Assembly: GCF_900100785.1 (NCBI RefSeq)
Contig: NZ_FNCP01000002.1
Location: 124,001-188,000, forward strand
DNA length: 64,000 nucleotides
Origin: Desulfosporosinus hippei DSM 8344
GTDB taxonomy: Bacteria > Bacillota > Desulfitobacteriia > Desulfitobacteriales > Desulfitobacteriaceae
Reading direction: 5' to 3'
Each line of letters begins with the position of its first letter. Position 1 is the first letter of the stretch. Of this stretch, positions 1-8,541 are shown in pieces. The notes beneath the pieces were generated by a model. That model had not been told where the DNA came from and did not search any database. It saw only the letters and a program-made list of their open reading frames with translations. A program made the translations under genes and the position numbers.

Positions 1-1117
1 GGACTGCAAGTCCTGAGGTGTATCCTCGTAGCTGTTCCATAACCTTGAGCCCGTCTTGAATTCGAGGAACGAAGTGACGAGTCCCCTTGACATTTTTGGC
101 GTGGAAAATATAGTAAGGACGAACCCTAATTTTGAGTAATTCGTGGTTGAGTTTTTTCATAACCTCTGGTTCGTGATTAATCCCTTTGAGTAATACTGCC
201 TGGTTACCTAAGACTACCCCGGCTGAAATTAGTTTATCAGCCGCTTTTTTAGCGTCTTTCGTAACTTCCTTGGGGTGATTAAACTGAGTGTTTATATAAA
301 GGGGTGGGTATTTAGCGAGTATTGAACATAGTTCATTCGTTATGCGCATTGGCAAGGTCACGGGTGCTCTTGTGCCTAGGCGCTTGATCTCTACGTGAGG
401 AATAGCATGGAGCTCTCCCAGCAGCCAGTCCAGGGTGAGGTCGTTAAGCAGTAAGGCGTCTCCGCCGGTTACTAGGACATCACGAATCTCGGGATTGGCA
501 CGTATATAATCCAGGGCTGCTTTAAGTTGGGTTCGAGGAGAATGTGTATCGTTTTCGCCAATATTACGTCTGCGCTGGCAATGTCTGCAGTACATAGCAC
601 ACATATTAGTGACGTTTATAATTAAACGATCCGGATAACGTCTGGTGATACAGGGAGCGGGGGAGGTAATTCCTTCGCCCATGGGATCATCTTCCCCAAA
701 GTCTTCGGCTAGTTCAGGCAGAGTGGGCAATCCTTGCAGCCTAATTGGATCTAGGGGATCAGTATCACTCATTAAACTAAGATAATAAGGAGATACTGCC
801 CAACGGTAAGTTTTTCCCACCCGCTCAATTTCCTCACATTGATCCATAGTTAATCCGGGAAGAAGACCGCTCAAGACATGAGCCTCAGTGATTCTGTGAG
901 CCATCTGCCAGTGCCAATTTTTCCAGTCTTCAAGTGTGGCGTTGAAATAGCTTAAAATATTTGCCCGGCGGGATTCGTAGGCGTCTGAAAGTAAAAATCC
1001 CGTAGGTAATTTTGGGGAATTATTTATAAATGGAAGTATCATTTGTTTGAGCTCATCCGCACGCTTAAGCGCATATTGTCGAAAGGTACCTGAACGTTCT
1101 TGGAGTTCGACAGCCAT
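1..1117 (-). CDS. eam: Glutamate 2,3-aminomutase (KamA-family radical SAM), 3' end outside window
   Basis: This PLP- and radical-SAM-dependent aminomutase probably makes beta-glutamate, a compatible solute, from L-glutamate. About 372 codons are present and the C-terminus lies beyond base 1. The start is the ATG at 1115-1117 behind GAGGG. The radical-SAM cluster motif reads CAMYCRHC (CX3CX2C) and is followed by QRRR. Near the truncated end the protein reads YYIFHAKNVKGTRHF. In lysine 2,3-aminomutase the aligned segment has Asp (the lysine-binding Asp293) where this protein has Lys (codon 95-97), the substitution described for glutamate 2,3-aminomutase. The second discriminating residue (Asp330 equivalent) is outside the window, so a lysine mutase is not fully excluded. 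A c-di-AMP riboswitch with a terminator lies in its leader. Confidence 0.85.
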   Translation of the reverse strand, partial: MAVELQERSGTFRQYALKRADELKQMILPFINNSPKLPTGFLLSDAYESRRANILSYFNATLEDWKNWHWQMAHRITEAHVLSGLLPGLTMDQCEEIERVGKTYRWAVSPYYLSLMSDTDPLDPIRLQGLPTLPELAEDFGEDDPMGEGITSPAPCITRRYPDRLIINVTNMCAMYCRHCQRRRNIGENDTHSPRTQLKAALDYIRANPEIRDVLVTGGDALLLNDLTLDWLLGELHAIPHVEIKRLGTRAPVTLPMRITNELCSILAKYPPLYINTQFNHPKEVTKDAKKAADKLISAGVVLGNQAVLLKGINHEPEVMKKLNHELLKIRVRPYYIFHAKNVKGTRHFVPRIQDGLKVMEQLRGYTSGLAV

Positions 1118-1205
1118 GAGATATCCCTCCTCTATTTGTTTTCTGAATTATGCTGCGTATCCTTCTGTTCTTTCATTAGTGCGAGAGTCATTAAGAAGTG
1201 TGATG

Positions 1206-1242
1206 AAAACAAAAAGAGAACCAATCAAATTTGTCGGCTCCC
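1206..1242 (-). terminator. Intrinsic terminator, expression platform of the c-di-AMP riboswitch
   Basis: On the minus strand GGGAGCC (1242-1236) pairs with GGTTCTC (1222-1216) and is followed directly by TTTTTGTTTT. It lies between the aptamer and the eam start codon, so it is the likely OFF structure when ligand is bound. Confidence 0.75.
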
Positions 1243-1280
1243 AAAAGAAATAAACGCAAATATCACGAATATCGTGTCTT

Positions 1281-1392
1281 TCAACGCTTACGAGGTTAGC
1301 TGTCGGGTTCGAGCTGAAAAACTGCTCTACGCCATTAGGCGATTCACCCCAAGAATTGGTTCCCCCGTTTTCCTTTTGGAAATTCAGCAACT
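1281..1392 (-). promoter_or_regulatory. Cyclic di-AMP riboswitch (ydaO/yuaA class) in the eam leader
   Basis: The minus strand carries the ydaO-class blocks in order: CGGGGGAACC, GGGGTGAATCGCC, GGCGTAGAGCAG, then CGAACCCGACAGCTAACC and CTCGTAAGCGTT. The same terminal block ends the second copy at 44.5 kb. Ligand binding in this class normally turns transcription off, which fits the terminator found downstream. Confidence 0.92.
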
Positions 1393-1422
1393 GGATTAAT
1401 TATTTATTTAACTAACAACCTT

Positions 1423-1451
1423 ATCTTACCATAAGGGTTGTTACCTGTCAA
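1423..1451 (-). promoter_or_regulatory. SigmaA promoter for the eam riboswitch transcript
   Basis: TTGACA (1451-1446) and TAAGAT (1428-1423) are separated by 17 bases on the minus strand. Transcription would begin about 20 bases before the aptamer. Confidence 0.8.
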
Positions 1452-1516
1452 GAGCATGATGTCACCAAGATTTGGCTATGTTATAATAGGAAGATATTTA
1501 TAGGGTTGATAGCCCA

Positions 1517-2137
1517 ATGAGTAAGGGGTTGAATAGATTGGAAAAGGCTCGGTATCAGGAAATTGCCATTGATATAGCTCACGCAATCATGATGGGAGAA
1601 TATCATGAGGGAGTAAAAATTCACGGCCGTTCAACATTAGCAGGGCGGTATAATGTTTCGCCGGAAACCATACGCCGGGCCATAGCAGTTTTACAAAATG
1701 TTGGGGTGGTTGTGGTCAGTCAGGGTGTGGGAATAACTGTAACTTCAAAGGCTCTGGCTGAAAAGTTTGTTAAGTCTTTTGATCAAAAAGGAGAAATTCA
1801 AGTCTTTGTTGAAGATCTTAAGAAGCTTATGGATCAAAGGCGTGAAATTGATGTTAAAATTGAAAGCCATTTAAATAAATTCCTGGGTTATACCGATCGC
1901 CTAATGTCGCGGTGGTTAGATGTTGGAGAAATCGAAATCGGGAAGGAATCTCCTGCTATCGGCAAGACTCTACAGGAATTGAAAATTCGAGAGCGAACGG
2001 GGGCTACGATTGTTGCGGTGGTTCGCGACGGGGTGGAACAGTTTTCTCCTGACGCTAGTTTTGTCCTTCGAGGAGAGGATGTCTTATTGGCTGCAGGCTC
2101 AGCTGAAGGACAACAGAAATTAAGGTCAATTCTATAA
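1517..2137 (+). CDS. BusR-like transcriptional regulator: GntR winged helix + coiled coil + RCK_C (TrkA-C)
   Basis: This is a predicted c-di-AMP-responsive DNA-binding repressor. Residues ~8-80 form a GntR-type winged helix (STLAGRYNVSPETIRRAI). Residues ~90-128 are a charged coiled-coil linker. Residues ~133-206 are an RCK_C domain (GKTLQELKIRERTGATIVAV and RGEDVLLAAG). This architecture is that of BusR of Lactococcus/Streptococcus, where RCK_C binds c-di-AMP to repress a glycine betaine importer. The gene is divergent from the riboswitch-controlled eam gene and is followed after 21 bases by acpS. A TATAAT at 1482-1487 may be its -10 box, but no good -35 is seen. The c-di-AMP ligand is inferred from family and context. 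No clear operator was found by eye. Confidence 0.8.
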   Translation: MSKGLNRLEKARYQEIAIDIAHAIMMGEYHEGVKIHGRSTLAGRYNVSPETIRRAIAVLQNVGVVVVSQGVGITVTSKALAEKFVKSFDQKGEIQVFVEDLKKLMDQRREIDVKIESHLNKFLGYTDRLMSRWLDVGEIEIGKESPAIGKTLQELKIRERTGATIVAVVRDGVEQFSPDASFVLRGEDVLLAAGSAEGQQKLRSIL

Positions 2138-2158
2138 TTTGGATGGAGTAGTTTTTAT

Positions 2159-2515
2159 ATGTATCCTGGAATTGATATTATTGAAATTGAACGAGTAGCA
2201 CAAGCTTTGAAACGTCAACCAAAGTTATTTGAGCGCCTTTTCACAAACCGGGAAAAAGAGTTCTTACAGGGCAAAGGGATTCAAAGCTATGCAGCTCGTT
2301 TTGCAGGAAAAGAGGCAGTTTTAAAGACTTTAGGCACGGGCTTGCAGGGATTGTCCTGGCATGATGTAGAAATTATAAGTAATCCAGAAGGAGAGCCAAT
2401 AGTATATCTTAGTCCAAAAGCCATGAATCACGTAAGTGCCAGAGGAGGATCTCAAGTGCGAGTAAGCCTATCACATAATCGTACTCAGGCTATGGCCTTC
2501 GCAATCTTGAGCTGA
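2159..2515 (+). CDS. acpS: Holo-[acyl-carrier-protein] synthase
   Basis: It transfers 4'-phosphopantetheine from CoA to apo-ACP, activating fatty acid synthesis in the cytoplasm. The 118-residue length is typical. The N-terminus GIDIIEIERV carries the metal-binding Asp, and AARFAGKEAVLKTLGTG holds the second acidic metal ligand and CoA-binding segment. It begins at the ATG 21 bases after the regulator and lies 24 bases before nnrDE, in the common Firmicute order acpS-nnr-alr. The operon arrangement with the upstream regulator suggests cotranscription. Confidence 0.95.
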   Translation: MYPGIDIIEIERVAQALKRQPKLFERLFTNREKEFLQGKGIQSYAARFAGKEAVLKTLGTGLQGLSWHDVEIISNPEGEPIVYLSPKAMNHVSARGGSQVRVSLSHNRTQAMAFAILS

Positions 2516-2539
2516 TTTAGAGAAATTGGGGTGGGGAAA

Positions 2540-4126
2540 ATGCGTGTGGTCAATGCAGAACAGATGCGGCAGATTGAAGAGAAAGCCATTTATCATTATG
2601 GTATTCCAAGTTTGCTCCTTATGGAAAATGCGGCCTGGGCAGTGGTCGAAGAAATTCGGCGCAATATCCCCAATGGCAAAGAAGGTCTAAACCGCCGAAA
2701 AGCGGTAGTCCTGGTTGGAAAAGGAAATAACGGTGGGGATGGTTTAGCGGTTGCCCGGCACTTGGTTTTTCAAGGGATGGATGTTACTGTCTTATTATTT
2801 GCTGCTCAAAAGGAATTTAGAGGAGATGCAGCGTTAAATTTGCGTCTTTTTCAAGGTACCACCGGGAAACTATTTGTCGTCGAAGGGGAGAAGCAACGGC
2901 GTTTGACACGCTTAGCTTTAGCCCAGGCCGATGTCGTTATAGATGCCTTGTTTGGAATTGGAATGCGGGGAGCTTTGCCAAGTTTGATTGAGGAATATGT
3001 GGATGAAGTAAACTGTTCTCCCGGGTGGGTGGTTTCCATTGATATTCCTAGTGGTGTTGAGGCTAATACCGGTAAAGTATATCGAACTGCAGTCCGAGCT
3101 CAGACGACAGTTACCTTCGGACTCCCAAAATGGGGGCTTTTTCTCGGTGAAGGCCCCGAATATTGTGGTCGAGTTGTTGTGGATCCTATTTCCATCCCGG
3201 AATCCTACTTAATGGAAGAAGGGATTTCAACCTTTGTGCTAATGGATGCAGATGTATGTGATATAATTCCTATTCGGCAGCTTAAAGGGCATAAGGGAAC
3301 TCATGGCAAGGGTATTCTAGTGGCAGGTTCTAAAGGGATGAGCGGGGCGGCGGTGCTGGCAGGACAAGGTGCCTTACGGAGCGGCATAGGGCTGTTGCAA
3401 GTCGTTACTCCTCTAGGAATAGCCAGAGAAGTAGATGCCGGTATCACAGAGGCAACGGTCTGGTCAGCACCCGGCGCTGATTCTCTTAATGAAGAAGCTT
3501 GGCCCGTGGTCTTAAAACAAGCTGAGAAGGCTAAAGCCCTAGCTGTAGGCCCGGGGCTTTCTCAGAACATTGACTTTGTTTCTGTATTGGAAGAAATACT
3601 AAAAAATATTAGCTGCCCGGTAGTCTTGGATGCCGATGCTCTCAATCTTATAGGATTGGATTCGAGTTTGTTAGCTTTGCGGAGTGGTCGAGGAGAGTTA
3701 ATACTTACGCCACATCCGGGTGAAATGGCACGACTTTGTCAGTGCAGCATCGAAGATATTGAGCGAAACCGGCTGGAAATTGCTGTCGCTAAAGCAGTCG
3801 AGTGGGAAGCTGTAGTGGTTTTAAAGGGATCAGTAACCATTATAGCTTCCCCCGATGGGCGTGCATTTTTTAACCCAACCGGGAATCCCGGACTTGGTAC
3901 CGGTGGGACAGGAGATGTCCTTACCGGGAGTATTCTTGCTTGGTTAGCTCAGGGGGTTCCGCCCCTTGAGGCAGCTTGTCTGGGAGTGTATTTACACGGA
4001 AAGGCGGCAGATGCCTTAGCTACGGAATTTGGCTGGTCAGGATTTACGGCCTCCGAAGTAGCAAATCAACTCCCAAAAGTTCGACGTGCTTTAGAACTTA
4101 AGGGTTTAGAGGGAAAGAGAGGATAA
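2540..4126 (+). CDS. nnrDE: Bifunctional NAD(P)H-hydrate epimerase / ADP-dependent dehydratase
   Basis: It repairs hydrated NAD(P)H: the N-terminal YjeF_N/NnrE domain (~1-215) epimerises NAD(P)HX, and the C-terminal ribokinase-like NnrD domain (~235-520) dehydrates it using ADP. The epimerase Rossmann signature is VLVGKGNNGGDGLAVARHL. The dehydratase carries the anion-hole motif NPGLGTGGTGDVLTGS and ILTPHPGEMARL. The ATG at 2540 is preferred because GGGGTGGGG stands just upstream. An in-frame GTG at 2531 overlaps that ribosome binding site. The gene sits between acpS and alr with 5 bases to alr, so cotranscription is likely. The length is normal for the fused form. Confidence 0.93.
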   Translation: MRVVNAEQMRQIEEKAIYHYGIPSLLLMENAAWAVVEEIRRNIPNGKEGLNRRKAVVLVGKGNNGGDGLAVARHLVFQGMDVTVLLFAAQKEFRGDAALNLRLFQGTTGKLFVVEGEKQRRLTRLALAQADVVIDALFGIGMRGALPSLIEEYVDEVNCSPGWVVSIDIPSGVEANTGKVYRTAVRAQTTVTFGLPKWGLFLGEGPEYCGRVVVDPISIPESYLMEEGISTFVLMDADVCDIIPIRQLKGHKGTHGKGILVAGSKGMSGAAVLAGQGALRSGIGLLQVVTPLGIAREVDAGITEATVWSAPGADSLNEEAWPVVLKQAEKAKALAVGPGLSQNIDFVSVLEEILKNISCPVVLDADALNLIGLDSSLLALRSGRGELILTPHPGEMARLCQCSIEDIERNRLEIAVAKAVEWEAVVVLKGSVTIIASPDGRAFFNPTGNPGLGTGGTGDVLTGSILAWLAQGVPPLEAACLGVYLHGKAADALATEFGWSGFTASEVANQLPKVRRALELKGLEGKRG

Positions 4127-4131
4127 AGATT

Positions 4132-5244
4132 ATGGGAGGGAGACAGGTTTGGGCTGAGGTAGACTTGCAAGCGCTTAAAGATAATTACTTTAAGCTTCAG
4201 TCATATACAAAAAGTGAAATAATGCCGATTGTAAAAGCAGATGCTTACGGCCATGGCGCGCTTCCCGTGGTGAAGACTCTTATTGCCTGTGGTGCTAAGC
4301 GCTTTGGTGTTGCCCTCTTAGAAGAGGCTCTGGAAATCAAAGCCGTATTTCCTGAGGTGACGGTTATGGTCATTGGTGCAACTGAGGAAAATGATTCAGA
4401 AACTCTTATTAATGAAGATATTATCCCTACGATTTTTCAATTGAATCAGGCTCAAGCACTCTCCGAGGCAGCTGTGAGACTCAAGCGGAGTGTTAGATTG
4501 CATATAAAAGTAGATACAGGAATGGGACGAATCGGATTTCGCGAGACAGAGATTGCTGAGATTCTAAAGATCGCTGAATTGCCCAATCTTATTATAGAAG
4601 GAATTTTCACCCATTTTGCTACTGCAGATCAGAAGGATTTGTCATTTGCTAAAAAACAGCTAAAATCTTTTCAAACAGTTTATGATCAACTTAAGGCCGC
4701 CGGACTTACTATTCCGATTCGCCATACCGCAAATAGTGCCGGGATTATCCAATTTCCGGATTCGCATTTTGAGGTAGTCCGCCTGGGGATTAGTTTATAT
4801 GGGCTTCAGCCATCTGCTCAGATCAGTGAAAACATCGGTCTGCAGCCGGTTTTGTCCTGGAAAGCAAAAGTATCCCATGTGAAAACCATTGAAACTGGCG
4901 AAACTGTAAGCTATGGGCGCACTTTTCAAGCGGCTTATCCTACTCGTGTCGCTACTGTTCCGGTGGGTTATGCGGATGGGCTGCGTAGAGCCCTGTCCAA
5001 TCAGGGTGAAATGCTGATTCGGGGAAGACGGTCGACGATAATAGGGCGGATCTGTATGGATCAAACTATGCTGGATGTGACAAAAATCCCAAATGTTCAG
5101 GTGGGAGATGTGGTGACCATTCTTGGTAAAGATGGTAATGAACACTTAACAGCGACTGAAATGGCAGATTGGATGAGCACTATTAGCTATGAAGTGGTTT
5201 GTGGAGTTTCCAAAAGAGTTCCGCGCCTTTATAAAGAGGCCTAG
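4132..5244 (+). CDS. alr: Alanine racemase
   Basis: A PLP-dependent interconverter of L- and D-alanine, supplying D-Ala for peptidoglycan. The PLP lysine is K35 in PIVKADAYGHG. The C-terminal beta domain carries VSYGRTF with the catalytic tyrosine and GRICMDQTMLDVT. The 370-residue length is standard. The gene starts 5 bases after nnrDE and is probably the last of the acpS-nnrDE-alr run. No strong terminator follows it before the next gene. Confidence 0.95.
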   Translation: MGGRQVWAEVDLQALKDNYFKLQSYTKSEIMPIVKADAYGHGALPVVKTLIACGAKRFGVALLEEALEIKAVFPEVTVMVIGATEENDSETLINEDIIPTIFQLNQAQALSEAAVRLKRSVRLHIKVDTGMGRIGFRETEIAEILKIAELPNLIIEGIFTHFATADQKDLSFAKKQLKSFQTVYDQLKAAGLTIPIRHTANSAGIIQFPDSHFEVVRLGISLYGLQPSAQISENIGLQPVLSWKAKVSHVKTIETGETVSYGRTFQAAYPTRVATVPVGYADGLRRALSNQGEMLIRGRRSTIIGRICMDQTMLDVTKIPNVQVGDVVTILGKDGNEHLTATEMADWMSTISYEVVCGVSKRVPRLYKEA

Positions 5245-5394
5245 GGACGGTGTATTCTCCAACATTCTGTAATCTAAAGAGTTTTGGTGACTACCTTTAC
5301 GGTCATGAACCATTCAGGTTTTCTGTAAAAGATTATGCTGCTTAAAGAATAAAACCCTTTGCTGTCTCATAAATTGTGGCAAGGGGGGAGTGCC

Positions 5395-5652
5395 ATGGCC
5401 ATATTTGATTTAACGACGGGATTAAGTTATGCCTTTTTTATAATTTGCCTGGTGCTCGGTTGGGGCGCTGCCGGGGCCTTGGATTATGAGGGTATATTGC
5501 GTCGTTCCACATCCCGTTGGGGTCGCCTTCTCCTTAGAATAGGTGTAGCTTTAGTCTTAGCAGAAGGGTTCCGTCTTTTCTTAAGCTTTGCTGTAGGGCC
5601 CATCCTTGATTTAGTTGTTAATAAAAGTATCAACGGATTTAAAGCTTTTTAA
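5395..5652 (+). CDS. Small two-helix membrane protein, function unknown
   Basis: About 85 residues with two hydrophobic segments (roughly 9-29 and 46-75) separated by a basic stretch (RRSTSRWGR). The ATG at 5395 is chosen because AAGGGGGGAG lies 5 bases upstream. A longer reading from 5359 lacks this site. It resembles the size and layout of small conserved DUF1146-type membrane proteins of Firmicutes, but I do not recognise the family with certainty. It stands alone, 150 bases after alr, and is followed by a hairpin terminator. Confidence 0.7.
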   Translation: MAIFDLTTGLSYAFFIICLVLGWGAAGALDYEGILRRSTSRWGRLLLRIGVALVLAEGFRLFLSFAVGPILDLVVNKSINGFKAF

Positions 5653-5774
5653 GATATGATCTTTTAAAGTGGTACTCCTAAGACCGATATATTTTCTTTC
5701 TAATGGATTATGTTCACCGCTTTATACAACAATGGTAGTTTGATGTTATATATGATAGTGCTAAGAATTTAAGG

Positions 5775-5806
5775 CCCCCTTCAGCTTTCCTGAAGGGGGT
5801 TGTCAA
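5775..5806 (+). terminator. Hairpin terminator in the 5653-6138 intergenic stretch
   Basis: CCCCCTTCAG (5775-5784) and CTGAAGGGGG (5790-5799) form a 10-bp stem around CTTTC, followed by a weak T-rich tail. The rest of the ~490-base gap is AT-rich and shows nothing further that I can name. Confidence 0.6.
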
Positions 5807-6138
5807 ATTTTACTCGAAAGCTTCAATTAGGACGGTAAGACATAGAAAGAAATAGAGTAATATGTTTCGTGCTGGGTTAACACTTTATGAACTGTTTTTT
5901 TTATTTTGTCAAAGGATTAAATAAATTTGAGGATAACTGTTAATTGATAACCAATAACTGCGAGATTGATAGTATAAAAATCTTAGTTACTCGTGGTAAG
6001 ATAGGTGTATGAAAATAATAAAGCCCTAAGAATCTAACTCTTCAGAAGGGGTATAAAGATAGGTTTGTTTTGAACGGATTTTGGTTGATAATACATATAA
6101 GTGCTAAAATAGATGAGATAAGGTTTGAAGGAGTAGAC

Positions 6139-7542
6139 ATGAAGCGAACATGGCGTTTTTGGCTTGCCCTATGGGCGGGTAAAATAATTACAACGGGTTT
6201 GTTAGCAACGGGGAAAAAGGGGACAACCCTCCCTGGAAAGATTTCAAATTGGTTTGATCCCCAGATCATGAAACATTTAAGTGAATCCTATACAGATGGG
6301 ATTATAATGGTTACCGGAACCAATGGAAAGACAACAACTGCCAATCTTTTGGCAAGTATTTTGGGAGAGGCCGGAAAAGACTTCGCCTTTAATCAAGCAG
6401 GAGCAAACTTAGTTACCGGTATTACAGGGGCATTGATCCAAAATACAAGTTGGAGAGGCACGGCGAGAGCCAGGTTGGCATTGTTAGAAGTTGATGAAGC
6501 AACTGTGCCAAAGTTTTGTAAGCAGGTGACTCCTAATTTGGCGATTGTAACAAACTTTTTCCGCGATCAACTTGATCGCTATGGAGAATTAGATACAACA
6601 GTTCGCATGGTTAAAGAATCATTGCCGAAGGAAACCATTCTAATCTTAAATGCAGACGATCCCTTAGTCGCTCAGTTTGGAACGAATCTTACTAAAGCTA
6701 TCTATTATGGGGTGGAACGTACTCCGGATAGTCGTGAAGAGAGTCAAGAGACCCGGGAAGCCAGATTTTGCCCTAGTTGTGGGACAGCCTTGGAATATTC
6801 TCTGTTTCACTATGGGCAATTAGGGGTTTTTAAATGTTCGGGCTGCGGGTTTCATCGTCCAGAGCCGAAGATACTTGCCCAAGATATTCATCAAAATGAA
6901 GGAGCTTTGCTATTTCAAGTTAATGAAGTTACCTATCAAATCGCTTTGCAAGGATACTATAATTTATACAATGCCCTAGCGGCATTTACAGCAGCTCGTG
7001 AGTTAGGCTGCGAAGATGAAACAATCGCAAGAGGATTGCGAGTCTTCATCCCTCAAGCGGGACGTATGGAACGGTTTTATTTGTCAGAAGGGGAGGCCAC
7101 CTTAACTCTCGTTAAAAATCCGACCGGTTTTGATCAAGTAATTCAGACAATGATCGGGGTTAATAAATCTCTGGGGATATTGATTGGAATTAATGATCTG
7201 GCAGCAGATGGCAGAGATATTTCCTGGCTTTGGGATGTGAATTTTGAACGATTAGGCGAGCAGGACAGAAGAATTAAAAAGGTTGTTTGTACAGGTCTGC
7301 GAGCAGAAGACATTGCCTTACGGCTTAAATATGCCGGTGTATCTGTTGAAAAGCTCATTTTGGAACACAGTTTAGAGGGAGCCTTGGATCACTTGAAAAA
7401 AACTCGGGCCGAGGACGAGGCCTGGTTTGTCTTACCGACCTATACACTACTCTTTCCCTTCCGAGGCATCTTAGAAAATCTCCAAAATAGCGCCGGATTA
7501 ACTAAATCGGAAGCTAAGGGTGGAAAGGAGGCCAGAGCATGA
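6139..7542 (+). CDS. murT: Lipid II isoglutaminyl synthase, ligase subunit MurT
   Basis: With GatD it amidates the D-Glu of lipid II to D-isoglutamine at the cytoplasmic membrane. It is a Mur-ligase-like protein of 467 residues. The P-loop is GTNGKTTTANLLA. A four-cysteine zinc ribbon (CPSCGTALEYS, then CSGCGF) is inserted in the central domain as in other MurT proteins. The C-terminal DUF1727 domain carries NDLAADGRDISWLWD with the catalytic Asp. The ATG at 6139 is preferred over an upstream TTG because GAAGGAG precedes it by 5 bases. It overlaps gatD by 4 bases (ATGA), so the two are translationally coupled. Confidence 0.95.
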   Translation: MKRTWRFWLALWAGKIITTGLLATGKKGTTLPGKISNWFDPQIMKHLSESYTDGIIMVTGTNGKTTTANLLASILGEAGKDFAFNQAGANLVTGITGALIQNTSWRGTARARLALLEVDEATVPKFCKQVTPNLAIVTNFFRDQLDRYGELDTTVRMVKESLPKETILILNADDPLVAQFGTNLTKAIYYGVERTPDSREESQETREARFCPSCGTALEYSLFHYGQLGVFKCSGCGFHRPEPKILAQDIHQNEGALLFQVNEVTYQIALQGYYNLYNALAAFTAARELGCEDETIARGLRVFIPQAGRMERFYLSEGEATLTLVKNPTGFDQVIQTMIGVNKSLGILIGINDLAADGRDISWLWDVNFERLGEQDRRIKKVVCTGLRAEDIALRLKYAGVSVEKLILEHSLEGALDHLKKTRAEDEAWFVLPTYTLLFPFRGILENLQNSAGLTKSEAKGGKEARA

Positions 7543-8291
7543 ACTTAAAAATTTGCCATCTTTATCCGGATTTGCTGGATCTTTACGGTGATCGGGGAAA
7601 CATTTTGACTCTGGCTTCCCGCTGTCGTTGGCGGGGGATTGAGCCGGATATTCAACAAGCCTCCTTAGGCGAAGACTTAGATTTCATGAGTATGGATATT
7701 CTATTCATTGGCGGCGGTTCCGACCGGGAACAAGGTTTATTGGTTCAGGATCTGATGCGGCGGGAAGATGAACTCAGAAAAGCTATCGAGAATGGTCTGG
7801 TAGTGCTTGCCATTTGTGGCGGTTATCAAATGCTGGGGAAATACTATCAAATGGCTAACGGAGAAAGAATTGATGGGCTGGGAATTCTCGATGTCTGGAC
7901 AATTGCCGGCACAAAGCGTTTGATTGGGAATGTGGTTGTAGAACTTAATCCGACAATTTTAGGGGTAGATTCGCAAAGGCTCAAAACATTAGTGGGGTTT
8001 GAGAATCACTCTGGCAAAACTCATTTAGGCGAAGAAGTCAGCCCTTTAGGGAAAGTCATCTTTGGGAATGGAAACAATGGAGAGGACAGTGGGGAAGGGG
8101 TTCGGTACCTGAATGTCTTTGGTACTTATCTGCATGGGCCGCTGCTGCCCAAGAACCCTCATCTGGCTGATTTATTGTTGGAATTAGCCCTTAAAAGACG
8201 AGGAATAGATACTCTTTTAATGAATCTGGATGATCGCTTGGAAGAACTGGCCCATAAGGTTATGGTCAAAAGATTGTTGAAGCAAGCCTAG
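7539..8291 (+). CDS. gatD: Lipid II isoglutaminyl synthase, glutaminase subunit GatD
   Basis: A class-I-type glutamine amidotransferase that supplies ammonia to MurT. The nucleophile cysteine lies in LAICGGYQMLG, and the catalytic His in FGTYLHGPLLPKNP. It begins with YPDLLDLYGDRGN, typical of the CobB/CobQ-like GatD group. The 250-residue length is normal. It overlaps murT by 4 bases and the pair forms a two-gene operon ending before a perfect hairpin at 8322-8349. Confidence 0.93.
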   Translation: MNLKICHLYPDLLDLYGDRGNILTLASRCRWRGIEPDIQQASLGEDLDFMSMDILFIGGGSDREQGLLVQDLMRREDELRKAIENGLVVLAICGGYQMLGKYYQMANGERIDGLGILDVWTIAGTKRLIGNVVVELNPTILGVDSQRLKTLVGFENHSGKTHLGEEVSPLGKVIFGNGNNGEDSGEGVRYLNVFGTYLHGPLLPKNPHLADLLLELALKRRGIDTLLMNLDDRLEELAHKVMVKRLLKQA

Positions 8292-8321
8292 TTTCAAAGC
8301 TCTGTTTGTTTATGAGCAAAA

Positions 8322-8349
8322 ATCAGTATATCATGAGTGATATACTGAT
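8322..8349. repeat. Perfect 12-bp inverted repeat after gatD
   Basis: ATCAGTATATCA (8322-8333), loop TGAG, TGATATACTGAT (8338-8349). It has no T-run, so it is either a weak terminator or an mRNA 3'-end stabiliser for murT-gatD. Confidence 0.6.
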
Positions 8350-8473
8350 ATACTATCATTATTAAACAATTCCGCTATTTAAGTTCTTTTAAGATGCTGG
8401 CCCCTTACCATAATTTACATGGCGAAAAGACCTTGTTTTACCAGGGTTTTGGTTTATTTGCCATTCGAATTCG

Positions 8474-8503
8474 TTGACACTTTTTTAGGTTACTGTCTAT
8501 AAT
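8474..8503 (+). promoter_or_regulatory. SigmaA promoter of the toxin-antitoxin operon
   Basis: A perfect TTGACA (8474-8479) and a perfect TATAAT (8498-8503), spaced 18 bases, end about 38 bases before the antitoxin start codon. Confidence 0.85.
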
Positions 8504-8541
8504 AGAGTATAGCTTTAGCTAAATGACTTGGGGGTGCTAAT

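Noticed and set aside
1100..1399. Overlapping ORFs on both strands upstream of eam
   Set aside because: The stretch is the c-di-AMP riboswitch and its terminator.
1482..1487. TATAAT as promoter of the BusR-like gene
   Set aside because: No acceptable -35 at 16-18 bases; kept only as a remark.
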